Assembly (NCBI GenBank): GCA_964370965.1 | Contig: CAYJLW010000104.1 | Location: forward strand, 1 to 12,137 | Direction: 5' to 3' | DNA length: 12,137 bases | Source: CAYJLW01 sp964370965 | GTDB taxonomy: Bacteria > Actinomycetota > Acidimicrobiia > UBA2766 | Translations under genes and position numbers: made by a program | In this document: positions 1 through 5,536 of the stretch, in pieces | Numbering within the stretch: the first letter of the stretch is position 1 | How the letters are laid out: each line of letters begins with the position of its first letter | Notes under the pieces: model-generated | What the model was told of the DNA's origin: nothing | Database searches by the model: none | What the model saw: only the letters and a program-made list of their open reading frames with translations

Positions 1-80
1 GGGGGGGGGGGCGGGGGGGCCCCGCCCCCCCCCCCCCCCCTGGGGGGGGCCCCGCCGCCCCCCCCGCGGACCCCCCCTGG
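1..80. other. G/C homopolymer contig end, probably artefactual
   Basis: The first 80 bases are almost only long runs of G and of C, with a handful of T and A. Nothing in the gene cluster next to it has this composition, and the far end of the window is also a homopolymer. I read this as a low-quality contig end, not as real coding sequence, although the DUF2344 reading frame stays formally open through it as Gly/Pro/Arg codons. A genuine very GC-rich palindromic repeat that collapsed in assembly is the alternative. Confidence 0.7.
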
Positions 81-803
81 CCTCGCGCCATGCGCCGGGC
101 TTGAGTCCGGGCGGGCAGAGCCCGCCCTCACGGCATCGACATGCGTCAGGTACCGGAGATCCGCTGGGGCCCTCACGGGTGCGGCATCCAGCACGCCGGG
201 GCGGAGGTCCACGTCCACCTGGCGGCCCTTCTTCGTCACCGAGGTGACGAGGGTCTCGGCGGCGAGGAGCCGCGAGGCGAGGGCTTCGGTGTCGACGGCG
301 TCCCCGCGGAGGCGGACGACGTACTCGACGGCTTCCACGACCGCCTGGAGGGCTCCCGCCTCCCGGCCGATCACCTCGGCGGCCGTGACGTCGACGCCGT
401 CGGGCAGCACCCCGGAGAGCCGCTCGCCCAAGTGCTCCAAACCCCCGACGTCCTCACACGCCGCCTCGCCGCCGAGCCCGGCGCGGACTGCGACGCGCCG
501 CGTGAGGGGCGGCTCCGCCGCCCCGGAACACCCGCCGGGCCCAAGCGTTTGGCGAGGGGGGTTCCCGGGGGGGGAGCCGGCTCCCCCTCTGACGTCAAAA
601 TCGACGTCCAGGAATTCGGCTTCGGACTCGTAGCCGGTGGGGAGGGCGAGGCCGAAGTGCATCCGGGGCCGGGGCGAGTGGCCCTCGGAGTAGGCCACGG
701 GCAGGCCGGCGTGTCGCACGGCCCGTTCCCACATGCGGGCGACGTCGAGGTGCGACGTGAAGCGGACCGGGCCGAGCTTCGTGTAGGCGAGTCTCACTCT
801 CAT
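1..803 (-). CDS. DUF2344 / TIGR03936 radical-SAM-linked protein, partial at its 3' end
   Basis: The protein starts MRVRLAYTKLGPVRFTSHLD, the hallmark of the DUF2344 (TIGR03936) family, and goes on with the family's GHSPRPRMHFGLALPTGYESEAEFLD segment at about residues 41-66. The role of the family is unknown. It occurs beside or fused to TIGR03960 radical SAM proteins, usually just before an RNase E/G gene. The ATG at 803-801 overlaps the TGA of the upstream radical SAM gene (ATGA), which fixes the start and implies translational coupling. Family homology resumes at about residue 121 (LEHLGERLSGVLPDGVDV) and is recognisable to about residue 205. Residues about 71-120 are a Gly/Pro/Ala-rich stretch that I do not expect in the family, and it contains two strong DNA palindromes. 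No stop occurs before the left edge. The sequence below about position 140 no longer looks like the family, and below 80 it is probably artefact, so the true C-terminus is missing. Confidence 0.85.
   Translation of the reverse strand, partial: MRVRLAYTKLGPVRFTSHLDVARMWERAVRHAGLPVAYSEGHSPRPRMHFGLALPTGYESEAEFLDVDFDVRGGAGSPPGNPPRQTLGPGGCSGAAEPPLTRRVAVRAGLGGEAACEDVGGLEHLGERLSGVLPDGVDVTAAEVIGREAGALQAVVEAVEYVVRLRGDAVDTEALASRLLAAETLVTSVTKKGRQVDVDLRPGVLDAAPVRAPADLRYLTHVDAVRAGSARPDSSPAHGARPGGVRGGGGGAPPRGGGGGGAPPPPP
109..127. repeat. Palindrome with 8-bp arms and 3-base loop
   Basis: GGGCGGGC (109-116), loop AGA, GCCCGCCC (120-127) is a perfect inverted repeat. Read on the minus strand it is preceded by CGTGAG and followed by CGG, and its loop becomes TCT. 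The palindrome at 5447-5465 in the rodA/sulfatase spacer has the same loop, the same GTGAG on its left and CGG on its right, but a one-step-different stem. This suggests two members of one dispersed family. It sits where the DUF2344 frame loses family resemblance. Confidence 0.55.
506..524. repeat. Palindrome inside the DUF2344 gene
   Basis: GGGGCGGC (506-513), loop TCC, GCCGCCCC (517-524) is a perfect 8-bp-arm hairpin inside the coding frame. Read on the minus strand, the block at 501-520 matches the intergenic block at 5403-5421 almost base for base: 11 identical bases, CGGCGGAGCCG, then one G/C difference, CCCT, and ACG, with one extra C in the coding copy. This links the insert to the spacer repeats. 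Confidence 0.55.
556..587 (-). repeat. G-run palindrome followed by C6T, copy 3 (within coding sequence)
   Basis: The 18-bp perfect palindrome GGGGGAGCCGGCTCCCCC lies at 570-587. Read on the minus strand, its right arm ends in TCCCCCC, followed by a 7-base spacer (CCGGGAA) and then CCCCCC and T at 555. The two intergenic copies at 5335-5367 and 5496-5528 have exactly this layout, including the 7-base spacing. Here the left arm has five Gs, not six, and the centre is GCCGGC. It encodes part of the Gly/Ser/Pro-rich segment of the DUF2344 protein and keeps the frame open. Confidence 0.6.
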
Positions 804-2719
804 CTCCCCTCACCCCCCACGCAGGCGGAGACGTCCGGCAGCTCCTGGCCGGTGCCCTGGCTCCCGCCCGCGGGGGGCGTCAGGGAGCCCACGAGGTGCT
901 CGACACCGAGCCCCGTGCAGACGCCGCAGTCATAGCACGGGGTCCAGCGGCAGTCCTCGTTGACGTCCCCCCGCCGGGACGCCTGGAACTCGTCCCAGAG
1001 GAAGTCGCGGTGCAGGCCGGCACTTATGTGCCCCCAAGGGAAGACTTCGTCCTCGCCGCGGGAGCGGTGGGCGTAGAACCCGGGATCGAGACCCCACGCG
1101 GCAAGGGCGTCCGCCCAGCGTCCCGGGGAGAAAAACTCGCTCCACTCCTGGAAGACGCCCCCGGCCCGCCAGACGTGCTCGACGACCCCGGCGAGGCGGC
1201 GGTCGCCCCGCGACAGGATGCCCTCGGCGACGGACGCCTCGGGGTCGTGCCAGCGGAGCTGCACGGGCGAGCGGCGCAGCGCGTCCTTGAGGAGGGTGAT
1301 CTTGCGGCCGAGTTCGGCGGCCGGGTCCTGCGCGCACCACTGGAACGGGGTGTGCGCCTTGGGCACGAACCCCCCCACCGAGACCGTCGCCGACGCCCCC
1401 CGGTGGTACCGGCGTCCGATGTCGGTGACCCGGCGGCCCAGCTCGGCGATACCGAGGACGTCCTCGTCGGTCTCGGTGGGGAGACCGATCATGAAGTAGA
1501 GCTTCATGCGCTTCCAGCCCTGGCTGTACGCGCCCTCGACGGCGGCGAGGAGGTCGTCGTCGGTGACGAGCTTGTTCACGACTCGGCGCATCCGCCACGT
1601 GCCCGCCTCGGGGGCGAACGTGAGCCCGGTCTTCCTGACGCGCTGGATCTGGGAGGCGACACCGACCGTGAAGGCGTCCACTCGCAGGCTGGGCAGCGAC
1701 ACGGAGACACGGTTGTCGCCGTGGTCCTCGACCATTCCGCTGACGAGGTCCCCGATTCCCGAATAGTCGGCGCTGGAGAGCGAGAGGAGGCTGACGTCCT
1801 CGTAGCCCGACGATTCGAGACCCTCCTTGACCATCTGGCGGATCTGTTCGGGCGGCCGCTCCCGGACGGGGCGGGTAACCATGCCCGCCTGGCAGAACCG
1901 ACAGCCGCGGGTGCAGCCCCGGAAGACCTCGACGTTCAGGCGGTCGTGGACCACCTCTGTAAGGGGGACGAGGGGCCGGCAGGGGTGCACGAAGTCGGCG
2001 AGGTCGGCCACCGTGCGCTTCTCGACGAGCGGAGACGCCGGCGGGCGGGAACGGACTGCGCCAACCCGGCCGTCGTCGCGGTACCCGACGTCGTACAGCG
2101 ACGGCACGTACACACCCTCAACCCGGGCGAGGCGGGCGAGGAGGTCGGCCTTCGGGCCCCCGCCCCGCTTCCACCGCTCCACGACCCGGGTGACGTCGCC
2201 CACGGCCTCCTCGCCGTCGCCGATCACGAAGGCGTCCACGAAGGCGGCGAGGGGTTCCGGGTTGAAAGCGCTGTGACCCCCGGCCATGACGAGGGGCACC
2301 CCGTCGCCACGGTCGGCGGCCCGCACCGGGTAGCCGGCGAGGTCGAGGCACTCGAGGACGTTCGTGCAGAGCAGCTCCGCGGGGAGCGAGAAGGCGAGGA
2401 TGTCGAAGGCGGACGCCGGCTCATGGCGGTCGACCGAGAAGAGCGGGACGCCGGCGGCGCGCATGGCCGCGGCCATGTCGGGCCAGGGGGCGTAGGCCCG
2501 TTCCGCCTGGGAGTCGGGACGGTCGTTCAGCACCTCGTAGAGGATCTGCATGCCGAGATTGGGAAGGCCGATCTCGTAGGCGTCAGGGAAGACGAGGAGC
2601 CACCGCACCTGGTCCGGAGCGGGATCCTTGCGAATGATGTTGCCCTCGGAACCGATGTACCGGGCAGGTCGCTTGACTTCCGGTAGCAACGGTTCGATCG
2701 ACGGCCACAGTGAGGCCAT
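800..2719 (-). CDS. TIGR03960-family B12-binding-like / radical SAM protein
   Basis: A 639-residue protein. The N-terminus (MASLWPSIEPLLPEVKRPAR, then DAYEIGLPNLGMQILYEVLN) is the typical start of TIGR03960. The reading frame stays open far upstream, but the family start points to the ATG at 2719-2717. Residues about 35-175 form a B12-binding-like alpha/beta domain with the AGGHSAFNPEP and IGDGEE signatures. The radical SAM cluster motif is C269-x3-C273-x2-C276 (VFRGCTRGCRFCQAG), followed by a TIM-barrel-like core. At the C-terminus C590, C595, C598 and C601 (CYDCGVC) form a second cysteine group that could bind another iron-sulphur cluster or zinc. The reaction and substrate are unknown for the family. 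The pair with DUF2344 is conserved and is often next to RNase E/G, so an RNA-modification role is a common guess, not shown here. Its stop overlaps the DUF2344 start by four bases. No good Shine-Dalgarno is visible; GGAA about 8 bases upstream is the nearest. Confidence 0.93.
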   Translation of the reverse strand: MASLWPSIEPLLPEVKRPARYIGSEGNIIRKDPAPDQVRWLLVFPDAYEIGLPNLGMQILYEVLNDRPDSQAERAYAPWPDMAAAMRAAGVPLFSVDRHEPASAFDILAFSLPAELLCTNVLECLDLAGYPVRAADRGDGVPLVMAGGHSAFNPEPLAAFVDAFVIGDGEEAVGDVTRVVERWKRGGGPKADLLARLARVEGVYVPSLYDVGYRDDGRVGAVRSRPPASPLVEKRTVADLADFVHPCRPLVPLTEVVHDRLNVEVFRGCTRGCRFCQAGMVTRPVRERPPEQIRQMVKEGLESSGYEDVSLLSLSSADYSGIGDLVSGMVEDHGDNRVSVSLPSLRVDAFTVGVASQIQRVRKTGLTFAPEAGTWRMRRVVNKLVTDDDLLAAVEGAYSQGWKRMKLYFMIGLPTETDEDVLGIAELGRRVTDIGRRYHRGASATVSVGGFVPKAHTPFQWCAQDPAAELGRKITLLKDALRRSPVQLRWHDPEASVAEGILSRGDRRLAGVVEHVWRAGGVFQEWSEFFSPGRWADALAAWGLDPGFYAHRSRGEDEVFPWGHISAGLHRDFLWDEFQASRRGDVNEDCRWTPCYDCGVCTGLGVEHLVGSLTPPAGGSQGTGQELPDVSACVGGEGR

Positions 2720-2950
2720 GACGCGTTCCGATCGAATACTTGGCCGCCCCCGGGGCGGGCACTGGGATGCCGGCATCTCGGTACTGGCACCTCGACGCTC
2801 GACCCGGTGCGGGCGTCCCGTCGCGGAATCGACGGAAGGCCTGCGAGGCGGAAACCTTGCGTGGAGCCTACCAGCCCGAGCCCCCGCGTCCGGCACCGGG
2901 CCCGCCATTGGCTGTGAATCCCCGCTCCGCCTCCGATACCCTTGCCCGTC
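2720..2950. promoter_or_regulatory. Divergent intergenic region between the radical SAM gene and the sulfatase-like operon
   Basis: This 231-bp spacer must carry the promoters for both directions. It holds two perfect palindromes: GATGCCGGCATC at 2766-2777, a plausible operator-like dyad, and CCGCCCC/C/GGGGCGG at 2744-2758. Just upstream of the radical SAM start lies the most AT-rich patch (2728-2741), a possible promoter position. I see no gene in it: frames that cross it are low-complexity continuations of frames from the neighbours. Confidence 0.45.
2913..2942 (+). promoter_or_regulatory. Candidate promoter of the sulfatase-like operon, near-leaderless
   Basis: TACCCT at 2937-2942 fits the actinobacterial -10 pattern TAnnnT. 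A weak -35-like TGTGAA lies at 2913-2918, 18 bases upstream. Only eight bases (2943-2950) separate the -10 from the ATG at 2951, so the transcript would start at or within a base or two of the start codon. That is consistent with leaderless translation and with the lack of a Shine-Dalgarno. Confidence 0.4.
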
Positions 2951-4384
2951 ATGCGTTCGCCCCATGTGGCCCTGCTCGTCATGGACGCGGCGAGGTCGGA
3001 CGTCGTCACTCCCCGTTTGGCCGAACACCTCGCCGACGACCGCTTCGTCGTCTACGAACGCGCCGTGTCCCCGGCCTCCTGGACCCCCGTGTCGTTCGCC
3101 TCCATGCTCACGGGCCTCCTCCCCCACGACCACCAGGTCGTCACGGGCGCCATCTACGCCGGGGGAACCGACCGCACTTTCGCCGGTGCCGAGGCGGGCC
3201 CGTACTCCGAGTTGCGCCACACATGGCTCCCCACCCGGCTGCAGGAAGCCGGCTACCGCCTCGTGGGCGCGTCGAAGAGCCCCTGGCTGTCCAACTCCTC
3301 AGGTTTCGGGTCCCAGTTCGACGACTACGAGCAGTTCCTGGACTGGACCGACGGGGGCAGCCCCACCATCAACCGCCGCCAGTCGCGCCGGGAGCGCCTG
3401 CAGGCCAGCGCCCTCGGACGCCAGGCTCTCCGTCTCTACCAGCGCTACCGCTCCCGCCAACTCGCCCAAGCCGACGTCGGGGCCCGCGACGCCCTCGAGT
3501 ACCTCGGGGACCGTGTCCCCGCCGCTCACGACGACCCGGTGTTCATGTTCACGAACCTCCTCGAGACGCACGCCCCCTACCGGCCCCCCCGCCCGTACGA
3601 CCGCCACTTGCGTCGCGCGGGCGTCTCACGCGCCAAGGCCTTCACGATCCCCCTCGACCAGTGGCAGGCCTTCTCCGGCGCCGACCACCACACCGACGAG
3701 ACCAGGGCGGCGATCCGGGCCATGTACCGGGGCTGCGCCGAGTACGCCGCGGATCTCGTCGCCGCGTTCGCCCGCCGCCTCGTCGACGCGGGGTTCTGCG
3801 TGGTCGTCACATCCGACCACGGCGAGGAACTCTTCGAGAACGGCGTGCTGGGCCACGGCTTCTCCACCCGCCCGGAGGCGGTCCACGTGCCCTTCGCCGT
3901 CGGCCACCCCGACCTCGCCGGCCGCGTCGATCCCGACGTCGTCTCGACCATCTCCGCTTTCGACGTCATCAGCGTCGCCGCCGGCCTGCGCGACGGCGAC
4001 CTCCTGCCTGCGTCCTCGCAGCCGGTCATCAGCGAGAAGGAGGACCGCAGCGCCGAGGCCGTCCTGCGCCTCAAGGGGAGGGTGCCCGAGCGTCTCCGCC
4101 TCGGCGTCTCCCCCGAGCTCCTCTGGATCGCCGACCCCTGGAAGCTCCACGGCACGGCCGGCGGGTGGGCGGCCTCGCTCCTCGCCGGAGACCTCCACGG
4201 CACGCCCGTCGACCTCGGCGACGCACCCGAGCACGTCCGGGACGCCGCCGCCGCCCTCCAGAGCGCGCTCGACGCACTCGGCGACTCCTTCGAGCCGCTC
4301 GACGTCACCGCGTCGGCCGCCACGGAGACAACCGACGAAGACGACGAGATCCGCCGCCGCATGGCCCAACTCGGCTACTTGTGA
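2951..4384 (+). CDS. Alkaline-phosphatase-superfamily (sulfatase-like) hydrolase/transferase 1
   Basis: A 477-residue protein that opens directly with the first core strand (MRSPHVALLVMDAARSDVV). It has no signal peptide or membrane segment, so it should be cytoplasmic. Metal-binding elements are visible at D12 (MDAARSD) near the N-terminus and D289-H290 (VVVTSDHGEE), followed by GHG at 301-303. The segment aligning with the sulfatase signature CxPSR...TG is W44-T45-P46-V47-S48...LTGLLPHDH. Thr45 therefore stands where formylglycine sulfatases have Cys or Ser, which argues against a classical sulfatase and for a phospho-ester hydrolase or transferase. The substrate is unknown. ATG at 2951 is preferred over an in-frame TTG at 2942 because it suits the family start and the promoter spacing. 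It is followed after seven bases by a second enzyme of the same superfamily, and it is divergent from the radical SAM gene. The C-terminal 150 residues are not recognised. Confidence 0.85.
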   Translation: MRSPHVALLVMDAARSDVVTPRLAEHLADDRFVVYERAVSPASWTPVSFASMLTGLLPHDHQVVTGAIYAGGTDRTFAGAEAGPYSELRHTWLPTRLQEAGYRLVGASKSPWLSNSSGFGSQFDDYEQFLDWTDGGSPTINRRQSRRERLQASALGRQALRLYQRYRSRQLAQADVGARDALEYLGDRVPAAHDDPVFMFTNLLETHAPYRPPRPYDRHLRRAGVSRAKAFTIPLDQWQAFSGADHHTDETRAAIRAMYRGCAEYAADLVAAFARRLVDAGFCVVVTSDHGEELFENGVLGHGFSTRPEAVHVPFAVGHPDLAGRVDPDVVSTISAFDVISVAAGLRDGDLLPASSQPVISEKEDRSAEAVLRLKGRVPERLRLGVSPELLWIADPWKLHGTAGGWAASLLAGDLHGTPVDLGDAPEHVRDAAAALQSALDALGDSFEPLDVTASAATETTDEDDEIRRRMAQLGYL

Positions 4385-4391
4385 GCCCGCC

Positions 4392-5324
4392 GTGAGGCTC
4401 GGGCGCAAACGCCACGACACGCCCCCGCGCGCCTCTGCGGGCGTGGCCCCGGGCGCAGAGCAGCGCCCTCCCCCACCCCGGGCCGCGAACAACCTCGTCG
4501 TGGTGATCCTGGACTCCTGCCGCTACGACACTTTCATGGCGGCGGCGCCCCGGGTGATCACGAGCCTCGGGCCCGTGGAGATGCGCTACAGCTACGCCAC
4601 CTGGACGGCGCCGTCGCACTACAACCTGCTCATGGGCCTCCTGCCCCACACGAGCCCTCCCCACGTGTTCGCCTCCGAGTACTACAAGCGGGACTTCGTC
4701 ACCTACAACACCCGCCTCGGCACGGAGGACATGGAGTTCTCCAAGCTCGTGCCCACGCTCTACATGCCCGTCTATCTCCGCGACGTTCTCGGATACGGCA
4801 CCCACGCCCGCACGTCGCTGCCTGTGCTCAACCCCCGCACCCCCCTGAACGCGGGCTTCGACTCTTTCAAGCTCATGCCCACGCACAACGACATGGCGGC
4901 GATGCTGGACGACATGACCTTCGAGGAGGACAGGCGGTCGTTCTGGCTCCTGAACGTGGGCGAGACGCACTACCCGTACGCCACGCCGGACGAAGACCCG
5001 GGCGACTGGCCCCGCATCAGCGGCGTGCACGGCGTCTTCAAGCACCTCGACGACCACGTCGTCGGAGGCAAGCTCGTGGACGACGACGCCCCCACCTTCT
5101 TTGACCGGGCCGAGCTCGACGCCCTCCGGGACCGCCAGGTGGAAGCGGTCCGCTACCTGGATGACGTCTTTGCCCGCCTCTTCGAACTCGTCCCCCCCAA
5201 CACCTGGATCGTCGTCACAGCCGACCACGGCGAGCTGTTCGGTGAAGACGGCTACTTCGGCCACGGCCCCGTCCACCACGACAAGGTCTACGAGGTCCCC
5301 TTCCTAGAGGGTCTCAGGCCCTGA
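4392..5324 (+). CDS. Alkaline-phosphatase-superfamily (sulfatase-like) hydrolase/transferase 2
   Basis: A protein of about 310 residues. The core begins NLVVVILDSCRYDTF, with D41 as the first metal ligand. The nucleophile segment is W71-T72-A73-P74-S75-H76 (then LLMGLLPH), the WTxPSH variant with Thr where sulfatases carry Cys/Ser. D278-H279-G280 (VVTADHGE) and G290-H291-G292, followed by K298, complete the C-terminal metal site. No signal peptide or membrane segment is seen. The start is uncertain: no ATG lies before the core, so I chose GTG at 4392, seven bases after the previous stop. GTG at 4443 is an alternative that would remove a basic, Pro-rich N-terminus of 17 residues. The enzyme is shorter than its neighbour and stops soon after the VPFLEG segment, six bases before a palindromic repeat. 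That is close to the usual end of the short members of this group. Cotranscription with the first enzyme suggests a shared, unknown pathway. Confidence 0.82.
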   Translation: MRLGRKRHDTPPRASAGVAPGAEQRPPPPRAANNLVVVILDSCRYDTFMAAAPRVITSLGPVEMRYSYATWTAPSHYNLLMGLLPHTSPPHVFASEYYKRDFVTYNTRLGTEDMEFSKLVPTLYMPVYLRDVLGYGTHARTSLPVLNPRTPLNAGFDSFKLMPTHNDMAAMLDDMTFEEDRRSFWLLNVGETHYPYATPDEDPGDWPRISGVHGVFKHLDDHVVGGKLVDDDAPTFFDRAELDALRDRQVEAVRYLDDVFARLFELVPPNTWIVVTADHGELFGEDGYFGHGPVHHDKVYEVPFLEGLRP

Positions 5325-5330
5325 ATCGAA

Positions 5331-5367
5331 TCAAGGGGGGACTGCGTCCCCCCTTGAGAGCCCCCCT
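5331..5367 (+). repeat. G-run palindrome followed by C6T, copy 1
   Basis: TCAAGGGGGGAC (5331-5342), loop TGC, GTCCCCCCTTGA (5346-5357) is a perfect 12-bp-arm inverted repeat starting six bases after the stop of the second sulfatase-like gene. A 7-base spacer (TTGAGAG, 5354-5360) separates its C-run from CCCCCCT (5361-5367). The 19-bp core GGGGGGACTGCGTCCCCCC (5335-5353) recurs as an exact reverse complement at 5510-5528. It could also act as a transcription terminator, but no T-run follows. Confidence 0.75.
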
Positions 5368-5446
5368 GCCTCCCAACCGGCGACTCTCGATCCGGTCCGG
5401 CCCGGCGGAGCCGGCCCTACGGTCAAGCCGCCGCCCGTGAGTCAGA

Positions 5447-5465
5447 GGCCGGGCTCTGCCCGGCC
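5447..5465. repeat. Palindrome with TCT loop in the spacer
   Basis: GGCCGGGC (5447-5454), loop TCT, GCCCGGCC (5458-5465) has 8-bp perfect arms. It matches the reverse complement of 109-127 in loop and flanks. The arms differ by paired changes that keep the stem intact. Confidence 0.6.
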
Positions 5466-5495
5466 GGAACGGCGACCGGGTCGCACGGCGTGAAG

Positions 5496-5536
5496 AGGGG
5501 GGATTTCGAGGGGGGACGCAGTCCCCCCTCGAAATC
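5496..5536 (-). repeat. G-run palindrome followed by C6T, copy 2 (inverted)
   Basis: GATTTCGAGGGGGGAC (5502-5517), loop GCA, GTCCCCCCTCGAAATC (5521-5536) is a perfect 16-bp-arm inverted repeat, the longest in the window. On the minus strand the C-run is followed by TCGAAAT and CCCCCCT, the same arrangement and 7-base spacing as copies 1 and 3. Its right arm includes two bases of the rodA stop codon, so it may act as a terminator or mRNA 3' stabiliser for the rodA transcript. Confidence 0.75.

Larger units (their letters stand above)
5331..5536. repeat. Palindrome-rich spacer bounded by inverted G-run elements
   Basis: This stretch, between two convergent genes, is bounded by the inverted copies at 5331-5367 and 5496-5536. 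It contains two more hairpins: CCGGC/GGA/GCCGG at 5402-5414 and GGCCGGGC/TCT/GCCCGGCC at 5447-5465. No credible gene lies in it. The layout of about 206 bp with inverted ends recalls a miniature non-autonomous element or a composite repeat. I see no clear target-site duplication at the edges, and the right edge overlaps the rodA stop codon. Each palindromic block has a relative inside or at the edge of the DUF2344 gene. Confidence 0.55.

Noticed and set aside
1..60. G-quadruplex or telomere-like chromosome end
   Set aside because: The runs are irregular, with both G and C on the same strand, and the other edge is pure G. A sequencing or assembly artefact is the simpler reading.
896..2686. Long plus-strand open frame opposite the radical SAM gene
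   Set aside because: Antisense shadow of GC-rich codons: rich in Gly/Val/Asp/Arg, with no recognisable domain or ribosome-binding site.
2720..3220. N-terminal extension of 167 residues on the radical SAM protein
   Set aside because: It would overlap the divergent sulfatase-like gene, has no family match, and precedes a well-conserved start at 2719.
2628..4391. Upstream extension of the second sulfatase-like frame, open for about 590 codons
   Set aside because: It overlaps the first sulfatase-like gene in another frame and is Ser/Pro/Arg-rich low-complexity sequence, typical of a GC-rich shadow frame. Family homology begins only after 4392.
5331..5357. Ordinary intrinsic terminator as the full explanation of the spacer hairpins
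   Set aside because: Termination is possible, but no T-run follows. It would not account for the inverted exact 19-bp core, the shared 7-base spacing, or the relatives inside a coding gene.
5331..5536. CRISPR array or tRNA in the palindromic spacer
   Set aside because: The repeats are few, inverted and unequal in spacing, with no regular spacers. No cloverleaf or CCA-like end is visible.
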